DNA of 64,000 bases, taken from positions 62,001 through 126,000 of the forward strand of contig JAKCPI010009509.1 of assembly GCA_023213315.1 (NCBI GenBank), given 5' to 3'. Below the pieces are notes generated by a model that did no database searches, had not been told where the DNA came from, and was given only the letters and a program-made list of their open reading frames with translations. Positions 54,213-64,000 of the stretch are shown here, one piece after another. Position numbers and translations under genes: made by a program. This stretch comes from Euborellia annulipes (lineage: Eukaryota; Arthropoda; Insecta; Dermaptera; Anisolabididae). Position 1 is the stretch's first letter. Each line of letters opens with the position of its first letter.

Positions 54213-55412
54213 ACATTAGGGTGTTTCATTTGAAACGAACACATTTTTTTTCGCACACCGAAATATTGTTCCAAAAATCGAAAAAAAATTCCCTCGAAGT
54301 TTCAGCCCTTAAATTTAATTTTAAGTACCTTCTCTCGATCAATGAATTTTTCTCATTTAAATAACATGTAAATCATTGTATTTTTTAAAAATTGTTATAG
54401 CTCAGTTCGGTTTTATGATTTTTCATTGCGATTAGTCGCAATCGCTAGTGTATCAGACACTCTAAAATGTCCAGTATTGTTTTATTGTTACTTGAACCGT
54501 TTCGTCGAAAGTCCTATTTCCATGAAATTGTCATATTTTCTTTCTTATAACAAAACAGCTGAAGATACAATAAAAAGCTTCCTGGAAATTAGATTTTCTA
54601 CAAAAAAATGTCCTATGAAACATTTAGCTAAAATGCTTTATTCACAAGATAGGCCCTATATTCAGTTATATAATGAGAAATGAAAAATTTATTAAATTTC
54701 AACTTTTATTTTCGAGTTTAGCCTTTCACAGTTGTTATCATTAATAAAAGAATTTGATTTTCGGTTTAACTGTGGTTTATTTGTAAAACGTAAAACTTGC
54801 ACCGTTTCGGCCACTTATTCTGTGACTTTCTTCAGGCACAATTCAGCTAAGACGACAAAGGTTGTTACATCCACGACAATCTCATTTGAATTAGTTGAAA
54901 GTTGAAATGCAGCAGCCATCTTGTTTTCCTCAACTAATTCAAATGAGATTGTCATAGATGTAACAACCCGAATTGCATAGAACATTTTTTGTAGAAAATT
55001 TAATTTTTTGCAAGTTTTTCATTACGTTTTTTATTGTATCTTCAGCCGTTTTATTAATAACAAAGAAAATATGACAATTTTCATGGAAATTCATGGAAAT
55101 GGAACTTTCGAGGCCGACACCTACGAAACGATTCAAGTAACAATAAAATAATACTAGACATTTTAAAGAGTGTCTGGTCCACTAGAGATTGTGACTAATC
55201 GTTATGAAAAATCATAAATCCGAACTGAGCTATAACAGTTAAAAAAAAAATTTACGTTATTTAAATAGGAAAAATTCAACAATGAGAGGAAGTACTTAAA
55301 AATAAAATGGAGGGCTGAAACTTCGAGGGAATTTTTTTTTCGATGTTTGGATTAATATTTCAGTGTGTTCGCGAAAATAAAAAAATGTTTGTTTCAAATG
55401 AAACATCCTAAT
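54211..55412. mobile_element. Large fold-back element (1.2 kb)
   Basis: Arms of about 410 bp: ATTAGGGTGTTTCATTTGAA at 54,211 mirrors TTTCAAATGAAACATCCTAAT ending about 55,412. Inner pairs are CCCTCGAAGTTTCAGCCCT / AGGGCTGAAACTTCGAGGG and TATAGCTCAGTTCGG / CCGAACTGAGCTATA. The spacer holds a hammerhead-like fragment and a smaller inverted repeat (54,861-54,899 / 54,929-54,967). Frames within the arms (54,426-54,683 and 54,939-55,136 minus) mirror each other and could be an old protein segment or chance. Confidence 0.85.
54804..54835 (-). ncRNA. Hammerhead-like core inside the fold-back spacer
   Basis: Minus strand: CTGAAGA, GUCAC / GUGGC helix around AGAAUAA, then GAAACG. The AGAAUAA loop is identical to that of the 3.68-kb copy. 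Confidence 0.5.
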
Positions 55413-57005
55413 TCTGTACATCCATTTATTTGCTCACACAGACAAAATTTTTCAAATACTAAATGAATCATAATTTTTAATTTCTTATTATAATAGAAAA
55501 AAAATCTTTTTTTCTCTTTTAAATAAAGATTCCGAATGTTTTTATTTATTTATTTTTATAAAGAAAGACATGTCTTCATTTGATGTACAAAAAGTAAATA
55601 AAAAAAGGCGACTTGCTCGTCGTCATCTTGGTCGAGTCCTTAAGATGATGATCAAGCTTGCTCTTTTTCAATTAACTTAAGACCTGTCTTTCTTCATTGC
55701 ATTAAAAAAAAAAACTTTACATTCTTATGAAAAATTGAATCTAGTCAAAATATACAATAGGTTTTTTTTTTTTTACAAAAAATAAATCACATTTCTTATT
55801 TATATTTCAAAACAACAATTTAGAAATTACAGTAGGAGAAAATTATTTTGCTGGAACGATTGATTAAGGTTTTTGAGAAAATACACCAACGGTTGATTTC
55901 CATATTAAAAATTATTTTGCGAATTGCCTAACGCACTCCATCCTCAGGGCAACAAATTATACATGTGTGGAGAGTGCAAATTTTTCTTGGGGGAAGGGGG
56001 GGGAGGCAAACTTTTTCTTTCTTAAAATTTACTTACAAATAGGTATCTTCAAGATATTTAATTAAATTAATTTTTTTAAATTTATATACCCGTAGATATA
56101 TTTTGAAATATTTTATTTAAAGAATAATATAAAATTTAATAAAGATCGGAGCGCTTGGAGGAAGGCAAATGCCCCCTGCCCCTCCCCCAAATGACGCCTC
56201 TGGGAGCGTGTTTGGAAAATATAAAACAGGACATGAAAAGCCATTCTTTAAATGGTGAGGATGGCGTTTTGATGAGCAAGTCACAGAGGGAAAAAAATAT
56301 ATTCGAGAGTGGTTTGAAAGGTAACCAAGATTCAAGACATTTTTTAATCAAATTTATTTCTTTAGTCTCCTTGTAAGTCGATACACTACTCCCAGCGATG
56401 CCACCAAAGTAGTTTAAACAAATTTCCCTACAGTGATTCGCTAGCTTCTAATTTAACATTGGAACATTGCAAAGATGAAAAATATAGGACGAAAAAATCT
56501 TAATCGAAAGATTTATTAAAGGGATTTTCATTAATTGTCTTTAAATGAAAATTGATGGTCGAGTTTAAATGAAAAAAGTAAAAAAAAATAATAAGGCTCG
56601 ATTACATATAAATGTAGAAAGATTATTAATTTTATTTATTATTATTGATATCTTTTTTTTTAGAAATCTTTCAATGTCATTTTAATTTTTTTTTTTTTTT
56701 TATTAATCTTATTAATCCTTTCAATCTATCTTTTTGAATCTAGTGAACTCGAATGGCAGTAAACATATTTAAGGAGTATTCTGCTTTATTATTATTATTA
56801 TTATTACAACGCTTTTATTAACTTGGTTTCGGTGTTTCCATGACTAATCTAGTAATTGAAATTACGACTGCCAGTTAACCTAGAGGTTTGTCGCTCAGGG
56901 GTCAACGTCTTGTGGATACGTGGTTGGCGACCACGAGCTGCCCGAGCTTCTTCTGCTCTTTGTATGTCGGTCTCTTCTTTCTATGTTTTTAACAGGCGTC
57001 AGACC
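55413..57005. other. No supported gene
   Basis: 55,560-55,700 is a weak inverted repeat (AAGAAAGACATGTCTT ... AAGACCTGTCTTTCTT). CCCCCAAATGACGCCTCTGG at 56,186 is a hAT-like end. Overlapping frames on both strands at 56,117-56,376 come from this repeat scrap. Confidence 0.4.
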
Positions 57006-57059
57006 GTGCGACGGGCCGGCCGAAACAAAATTAAAAAAAAAGTGGGCCAACCTGCCCCG

Positions 57060-57578
57060 GTCACCTCTATATTTAATTTCCGCCCATATATGAAAATTCA
57101 GGATGTAAAATTTATAAACATGGGAAAATATTTATATTCTGTTGCCATGGAAACCATTTCTCATATTTTTTTTATGAAATATACAAGAGTAAAGTGTGCT
57201 TCAAACAATTTCAAGGGCTGAATGAGAATATACACTCTGAAGAGCATCGAAAAAATAAATGATTTTTTTTATTTTAATCAAAATCGTTAAAGCGAATTTT
57301 GAGAAAATCGAAAAAATTGAAAAAGTACATCAGTAAAGTACTAGTACTTTTTGGCCGATTTTGTTCAAATGCTTATTTTCACTCCTCGGGGGCGTGGCTA
57401 ACTCAAATATAAAATTTCAAACTAGCTCTTTTCTTTATTGAAATTTTTTGTTCACACACAGACAATGCTGCGAAAACTTTATTTGACTTAGCGTAGCTCA
57501 AAACATGTATTTCCATCAAAATTCGACATAAAACCAATACTTTCTATATAAATTATATAGGGAAGAGAAAGTAAAACT
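57060..57578 (-). repeat. R1 repeat, minus orientation
   Basis: From CCGCCCATATATGAAAATTC through GTTGCCATGGAAACCATTTC and TACTAGTACTTTTTGGCCGA to GGGAAGAGAAAGTAAAA. The hairpin is replaced by GCGACGGGCCGGCCGAAACA (57,009-57,028), a possible degraded hammerhead-like core. Confidence 0.85.
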
Positions 57579-59431
57579 TGTTGAAATTGGATTTTCAATG
57601 TGGAAAAAAGAAAAAGCTATTATGCTTTTTTTTCTTTTAATAAAAAACATTGATCTTATCTCAAGGTTTTTAATCTCAAGAAAAAAAACTTAAAAGCATC
57701 AAGAGACATATTTCCCAGACAAAGTTTCTCAGTTGTACTTGATTGAAAGGTTTTCAAAGGAACATCAATGCTTTTCATTTCAAAGGAAAGGGTTTCATTT
57801 CCAAGTATAAACTTTAAAAAAAAGGTCTAAGGGAAGAATAAAAATTCAACTGAATCCAAGACCATCAATTTGACATTCCCTCTTAAATCGGTTTCGAAAT
57901 TTGCTATCATCACACTCACAGCTTATTGATATTTCGCTCAGGGACTATTTATGTAGCATTATTAATGTATCCGAGACTTAGTCGAAACAAGAAAATAATA
58001 TAGACTATACAATGTTTGTTTTGACAATGGTAGATGAAATAAATAAATATTTTGCAGCGACATGTCTTATTTTTTGAAGTGGAAACGCGCTGCTGGTCTG
58101 TCCTGCTCTGGCTGGCGTTTTGTCGAGTTTGTTTTATCTTTAAATTATATTTCGAGATAGCCAAATCTAATCTATATATTGATTTGTGAAAATGTAATAA
58201 ACCATGGAATTTAAACTAATTTTTTCTGGCTAGCAATTGTATATTTTTACCTATTATTAAAAAATTCAACGCATAAATTCAAACCAATCGTTTGATTTAT
58301 ATATGAAACAAGATTGGCATTTCACTAGTAGGAATTGGAAAAAATTGAATTTTTTTTTATAAAAAAATTGATTACAATTTTAGTAACAACATATGAAAAT
58401 AGGAGTAATGCGATTTTTTCTTACCTCTTGAAATTTGCGTCAGCAATGTGTTTGGGATTAGTAAAAAAATATTTTAGTCCTAAATTCATTTTATAATAAA
58501 AAAAAAAACTTATTCAAAGAATGAAGCACGAGAGATGCTCGGGGAGCTTCAGCCTCTCCCCCACCCGAAATGGTTTTATTTTCAAAATTTCCGTATAAAA
58601 TTTCTTTAAGAGACGTTACTACAATTTTGTTCACTCTTTAAATTAATGTCGTTGAACAAAATTATAATAATCCCCCACCTTATTTTTCAACATTTTTGTT
58701 TGCTCTCTTCCCCCCTCCCCCCAAAAAAAAAATCCTGACTACGGAAACAAATTTCTTTTATTGCGTCTGAAAACTAAATTCTAGCATTTTATGGATTAAA
58801 GATTTGCAGCGAGGTTTATTATTAATTTATTCATTTGTAATCAGAGAGATTTTATCAGGATAATTTATTAGAATATTTAATATTTTATTGTAACAAATTA
58901 TTCATTCTCTGACCAACCAAAAGATGTATTAGAGTAAAAAATCGCTTAGGGTCAGCACTTTTGAAAAGTTTATTCTCTTCTGCTTACGTAATCTAGTCAT
59001 ACTAGTCTTGACGTCTAACATTTTTTACTTCTTTTCTCTCTTTTCTTATTTAAGTTTCATTGAAAAACATTTTAGAAAAAAAAATTTTCTCACTCCCATT
59101 TACAAAGGCAAAAGAGCCATTTTGCTCGCAAGCAACTGAAATTATATCTCACTTAAAGAAGGAAAAAAATGTTCCATTTCTAGAAGAGGCTAGCCACTTG
59201 GCTGTATCAAATAAAAAGGCTTGACAACATAGAGATGATAGCCAGCCGGCTAGTGCCAGAAATTATTTAAAAAATTCTAAAACTCTTTATTCTCCTTTAT
59301 TTAGCTTAGAGTGACTCAAGTCAAATTTTCGATTGAGTTTTGCAATCTTCCTCAAAACCTAGTGTAAATAAACTTCCTCTTTAATGTAAAAGCAATTTTC
59401 TTATAATGCGAACCCCTAAGATCCTAGGATG
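57579..59431. other. 1.8 kb without a supported gene
   Basis: AT-rich, with several homopolymers. Frames here are short and motif-free. Confidence 0.4.
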
Positions 59432-60045
59432 CTAAAGGGATTTCAGGAGCGACGTCTAAACGTACTTTAAAAAAAAACTAGACTATTATAAGGAATTTTT
59501 TTAATGAATTAAATTCCTAAGAGATTATTGGAACATCGAGCTATAATTTTTTTAATGACTTATTAAAAAATTATCGTAATTAATTTTTTTGTTATCAAGC
59601 AAATACAAAAAAACAATCTGTCCCAATAATCTTAAATTTTTTTTTTAATTTTAAAAATGAATTTATTGTTATTATTAATCACATATTAATTAAGAAATTT
59701 TTAAAATAAGCTTAAATGATTTATTTAAAAACCAACTGCCAAATTAGTTCAGCATTCTTGCAATAGATGGCTAGTCTAACAGACGATCCCCTAATAGCCT
59801 ATATTTATATATTTTTATGCTTTTATAAAAGATACATAATATATAATAATATTTATAAAGTATTTATTGTTAAAAGATCAATGAAAATCAACCAAATGCA
59901 TTAAATATTATTAGCTACCATTCTGACATCTCTTGGCAAATTTTTGAATTAGGCCTACTTGATTTTTGGGTATACTTTTTATGACACACTACGCCATCTT
60001 ATCGGGAAAAACATGCGTAACCACTTCGCTCCCATAGCCCCTTAA
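59432..60045 (+). mobile_element. 650-bp TTAAGG-family element, copy 3
   Basis: CTAAAGGGATTTCAGGAGCG ... CACTTCGCTCCCATAGCCCC followed by TTAAC. It is an inverted counterpart of 29,267-29,914. Shared blocks include AAACAATCTGTCCCAATAAT, GCAATAGATGGCTAGTCTAA and ATTCTGACATCTCTTGGCAA. Confidence 0.72.
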
Positions 60046-60784
60046 CACAATTTATTTTATCTTCCAGAATTTAGGGTTGATTAGTAGTAAATTGATTTAG
60101 TAAGGTTATTCAAATAAATATCTTATTAAATATACAAACTTATCTTACTTTATCTCACTATTATATAAAATACAGTATAATAGAAAGGTGAAATTATCTA
60201 ATTTCCAAATTTTTTAAAAATAACTTACATTTGTAATTAGGTCTCAGAAATGCAAAAAAAATATCTTAATTTAAAAATGTTTGAATGTTTAAATAGTCCT
60301 TTGAAATGTCAAGTCCGAATCGAAGCATCCATTAAATATTAATATTTTATTAAAATAAATAGTGGGTGGGGGGCTCTTGCCTTTCATTCAGTCTCAAATA
60401 ACGGACGCTGCTTTCTCTTTACTCTTCTTCAAATTTATTAAATTAAACTAATTCATCCTTAAAACGAGAAACAAAATTTCAAATAAATACTTGTTCGGTT
60501 CGAAAATATGACACATTTATTTATTTATTTATTGATTTATTACAGAAAAATGGCCATTCCACAAGAAAAAAAATATCCCAATGAAGGAATGGCACTACAT
60601 AAAGGAATAACATTTTAAAAAAATTTATATTTTGAGTAAAATAAACAAAAAGTAAAACAAACATTGATTTTTTTATACGTAAGAAATCATTTTGAAATGT
60701 AATATTCTAATAAAAAATATTTAAATTTGATTAAATATAATTCATATAGGTCTATAATCTCTTTCAAATGCTGAACCAAAAAAA
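60046..60784. other. No feature
   Basis: AT-rich gap with a TTTA microsatellite at 60,515-60,535. Confidence 0.4.
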
Positions 60785-61019
60785 CAGTGACGTCATTTCA
60801 GTTTTTACTTGGGGGGGGGGGGCAAAAAACTTTTTACTTCCTGTGCTACTTAATTTTATATGTATATAAAAATATATTTACCTCTATATTTCTATCTATA
60901 CCATCTTCTATATTTATTTATAAAGAGAAAGTGTGAGTTTGTATGTAGGGGCTAAGCTCAGAATTTACTATTTTCTTCTGGGGGGGGGGGGAATGCCCCC
61001 ACCCCAAATGACGTTCCTG
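60785..61019. mobile_element. hAT-like MITE (235 bp), decayed
   Basis: CAGTGACGTCATTTCAG at the left and CCCCAAATGACGTTCCTG at the right are inverted partners next to G runs. Flanks are C/A-rich (CCAAAAAAA and CCCAAAAA), so a duplication is only plausible. Confidence 0.6.
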
Positions 61020-61788
61020 CCCAAAAAAAAGAAAAGATATATTATTAGTTAATTGAAATGACAAAAGTTAACAATGTGAAGGAAAAAAGTTGGACAAAAG
61101 CATTTTTTCTCTTTATAATTTAATTGATTAAAATAATATATCTTATTGATTTTTTTTTTGCCCTCCGGAGACATTTTAAGGGAAAAAGGAATCAAACAAC
61201 TATTTGAGTCGTTCTTTTTATTGATATTGTTCTAAAAATAAAAATTGAAATGACTGAACCAAATAAAAATGTGAACCTGGAGCGAAAACAACTTCATTAT
61301 AGCTAACGATTTTTCCTTTTTCCAAAATGAAATTTCTTTATGAATATTTGGTTACGCATCTTCTTTCTCATTCTAGGTCCTATCTAACATCAAATAAAAT
61401 AATAATTTTTATTCTAATGTTTCTAGTCTTTTTTTTTTTTGAAGCCTGGAGGGAATATATTTACTTTCTCATACATATTACAGACTCTGACTTTCATCAA
61501 GACAATATTGTTATAGATATAAATTTATCTTTTTTATTATTATCAAATTGCATATAGTCCTCAAATGATCCTTGAAACACACATATTATCCGTATTAAAA
61601 AAAATTATTTTATTTAACAAGTCTAATTCATTGCGAATGTGCAAGTAAATTCTATAAATCATAATAATTATTCTTAAAATAAACAAAATCAAACGAATAT
61701 ATTTAGAAATGTCCAACATACCAGGTCATTCAGGGAGTTTGTAACCTAAAACATAATACCTTGCTTGTAGCGAAAATGTATCTTTGTT
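61020..61788. other. No feature
   Basis: AT-rich gap. A 76-codon frame is F/I/L-rich without motif. Confidence 0.35.
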
Positions 61789-61966
61789 GGAAACATCCGT
61801 CCTCCATGTGAACACACCATAAATTAACTTTAAGCTGATAACCGTTGACTTTAGTTGAATCTGGTAAATTAAAAACAAAAAGCTACCTCTTTAATTAGCT
61901 GTCTCAACTATTTTTGACAAATCGACTAATTTTTGGTGCGTTCACATGAGGGACGGATATTTTCAG
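61789..61966. mobile_element. Short inverted-repeat element (about 178 bp)
   Basis: GAAACATCCGTCCTCCATGT then GAACACACC at the left, and GGTGCGTTCACATGAGGGAC then GGATATTTTC at the right. About 35-bp arms with few mismatches. The class is unknown. Confidence 0.6.
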
Positions 61967-62635
61967 GACGATGTTGCTTCGAGTAAAACCACATTTGTTA
62001 GTCAACGAATTTTTAAAATGAGAATGAAACTCAAAATCGATTCTCACTCATTATTTATATTATTATGCAGTTGTTCCTTCATCTGCATTCACCTTACCGG
62101 GATGAGTCTTTTTTCTATCTATTAAATTAAAATTGATTTTACTTTAATTAAATTTTAATTCTGATATATTTTTCGAAATATATCAATATAATCTTCTTTT
62201 ATGGTTGCAAAATAGATTTTATATTAAACAAAAAGCAATTTTCTTACCTGTATCTATTTACTTCCTCGATCGTTTTCAATTAACATGAATCTAAAGAAGC
62301 TGTCATTTTCGTAAAAAGAATCGTGCAGCTTCATTTTCTCATCTCTCCCTTGATATGTCAACTTGAATAAATAGACTATATTTATTTTAACGCAAGTTGC
62401 AGATATCGCCGAGTCGATAAATTGAAAATACAGTATTCAAGGTGTGTAAGGGTACGAGAGAGCAATCTATTTCATGATTATATTTTAGTTAAAAAAATTT
62501 AAACATTTTCAAATCTGACATGATCTCTATAATTAATTCATTTTGCAAATGTCATCTCACGTGATGGTTCAAAAAGTATAAATATGAGATAATGTATTAA
62601 TTATACGCCTAATTGCGATGAAAGACTTTTCCAAT
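61967..62635. other. No feature
   Basis: AT-rich gap. Confidence 0.35.
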
Positions 62636-63085
62636 CGGTATTCAGTAGACATCGTGCGAAAAGTTGGTCGACCGGCTGACTCAGTACTTGATCCCGTTCA
62701 TTGGCCGAAGCCGATGCCTTTTTTTTGTCTTCTATCCCGATAGCTGCCCGAGTCATTATTCATCCGGCTGACTGCCAACTCGCTCTATATTTTAAATCCG
62801 ATAAATTTGTTATCATTTTTATGTTATTCGCTATCGTTCTTATACGTTTGAAAAATGGATAAACATCCTTATCCGGAGTTTGGGCAAGGAGAATGTTCGG
62901 ACGTTGGAGCTCCAGGGCAGAAACAACCCTTGCACCCTAAACCCTTTTTAGGGTTCGACGACACCCTTGATGGCCATCTCATTCTCGGGGGCTGTTCTCA
63001 CTTTTTGCTCGCTAGAAAAACCAGCTCACATTGCGAATTTATACCCCGTTATAGAGCCAACTCCCATCATTGTTTATAGACCCAA
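62636..63085 (+). other. Unique GC-richer block with a 74-codon frame
   Basis: Plus frame 62,855-63,079 starts MDKHPYPEFGQGECSDVGAP and is hydrophilic, unlike typical noise here, but no family is recognised. The 200 bp before it are unique and balanced in composition (GTCGACCGGCTGACTCAGTA, CATTGGCCGAAGCCGATGCC), which could be a promoter or 5' exon. Alternatively the whole block is non-coding. Confidence 0.22.
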
Positions 63086-63675
63086 AATCCCTCTCTCAAT
63101 TTTCTATTAGTTAAATCAAAGCTTCTCAACTGTTTTGTTAGCAATCAAAATCATTTTTTTATACGACTAAATAAAAACATCAGAAAAATTTGGTAATAAT
63201 ACATTTGTTTTTATTTTATTTTTCATATTTTAGCCTCTCTTGAAATTTATTTTTAAATAAGTAATGAGCAATTTATAAGATAAGAAACTTATATAGTAGG
63301 TTTATTACTTTAGTTACTAATGTAATAAAAAGAGCCTAAATCTCCTTTTCTGTTCCGTGACCGCTCCAAAACCAGTTAATTAGCACTTATTGTATAATGA
63401 AGGTGTATAATCAAGGGGGTAATGTATATGGGTTCATTGTAAAACTATTCTATAACTTTCGCTTCTCGGCTTCTGGGAGCAGGGTTCTCTTTAGTCTCCT
63501 CTTAAGACATACAGAGACAGTTATGGAAGTATTCTGATCCGGTTCACAGGTATGTAAATCGAGTTGGTCCGTGGCTTCATATTGGTTATTTTGAAACAGG
63601 CCTGCATTCCAGGTCCCCGGCTATCCTCCGCCTGCCGAGGCGTCCGATACTCATTCAAGGTCAGCCAGAGGAGTG
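63086..63675. other. No feature recognised
   Basis: AT-rich, then GC-richer from 63,540 (GGTCCCCGGCTATCCTCCGC). Confidence 0.35.
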
Positions 63676-63676
63676 T

Positions 63677-63873
63677 TTGCAGGTTTTTACGCCACTCAAG
63701 TGACACAGTGTTTGCGAGTTTTACGCCACGAAGTGACACAATGTTTGGAAGTTTTACGCCAAGCAAGTGACACAGTGTTTGCGAGTTTTACGCCACGCAA
63801 GTGACACAATGTTTGGAAGTTTTACGCCAAGCAAGTGACACAGTGTTTGAGGGTTTTACGCCACGCTAGTGAC
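63677..63873 (+). repeat. 34-bp minisatellite with 68-bp higher-order pattern
   Basis: Six units of about 34 bp built on GTTTTACGCCA and GTGACACA(G/A)TGTTTG. Units alternate between TTTGCGAGTTTTACGCCACG and TTTGGAAGTTTTACGCCAAG, so the true period is 68 bp for the central part. Both strands are open by coincidence of the period. No protein is inferred. Confidence 0.93.
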
Positions 63874-64000
63874 ATTCTTCCGGCCTGGAAACTTAAATGC
63901 AAATCAATAATTATCATTTCGAACCCCAAGAGACGAAAAACGTTAGACATGACAACGAAGGATACTTAATAGTCTCTTCATTCTCAGAAGCTGATAAATC

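Noticed and set aside
57166..57221. End of a 121-codon frame starting at 56,856
   Set aside because: The 3' half is R1 in minus orientation. The 5' half shows no motif.
60785..61019. Perfect hAT duplication
   Set aside because: Flanks are A/C runs that could match by chance, so the element is listed without a claimed duplication.
63677..63873. CRISPR-like array
   Set aside because: No unique spacers. Units abut directly, so it is a minisatellite in a eukaryotic genome.

Overview
The window looks like intergenic DNA from a large, AT-rich, transposon-packed animal genome. I see no complete host gene with a recognisable product. The evidence for an animal is the mix of APE-type non-LTR retrotransposons (R1/I/Jockey/CR1-like), Penelope-like fragments with hammerhead-like cores, hAT, PIF/Harbinger, Tc1/mariner and pogo/Tigger-like miniature elements, tRNA-like B boxes, long A/T runs and many (TATA)n and (GACA)n microsatellites. 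An invertebrate, probably an arthropod, is my best guess, but nothing in the sequence fixes the species.

Layout. Bases 1-5,300 hold scattered members of repeat families I call R1, R1b, R2 and R3, plus a Penelope-like fragment. A GC-richer unique island lies at 5.3-5.8 kb. From 6.5 to 12.1 kb there are LINE relics, a 594-bp PIF/Harbinger-like element, a 323-bp palindrome of two opposed hammerhead-like units, and a tiny ORF shaped like a signal peptide. The clearest element is a 3.6-kb non-LTR retrotransposon on the minus strand at 14,153-17,748. It has 15-bp target-site duplications, has split an R1 copy in two, and is broken by two single-base frameshifts in A runs. Bases 18-22 kb contain two R1 copies head to head. 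A short unidentified minus-strand reading frame (37 codons) is at 23.8-23.9 kb. Bases 26.8-35.2 kb hold a 343-bp insertion with a 14-bp duplication, an RNase H relic, one member of a 650-bp element family and a 5'-truncated LINE. Bases 35.4-36.7 kb hold a hAT miniature element with a perfect 8-bp duplication next to a 970-bp fold-back. Bases 38-42 kb hold an R1 copy interrupted at a TA by a Tc1-like MITE, a 583-bp hAT element and a Tigger-like MITE. Bases 47-55.5 kb hold further hAT, Harbinger and Tc1-like elements and two large fold-backs. Bases 59.4-60.0 kb hold a second, inverted copy of the 650-bp element. The window ends with a 34-bp minisatellite.

The most interesting unknown is R1: about 15 copies or pieces of a roughly 0.6-kb sequence with a short TATA-loop hairpin at one end and a roughly 40-bp-arm hairpin at the other. 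Both hairpins carry the same 13-mer, ACTTTCTCTTACC. Its 3' hairpin also occurs joined to a different body (R1b). I know of no transposon class with this design. There is no operon-like organisation. The elements are related only by nesting, which gives a relative order of insertion.
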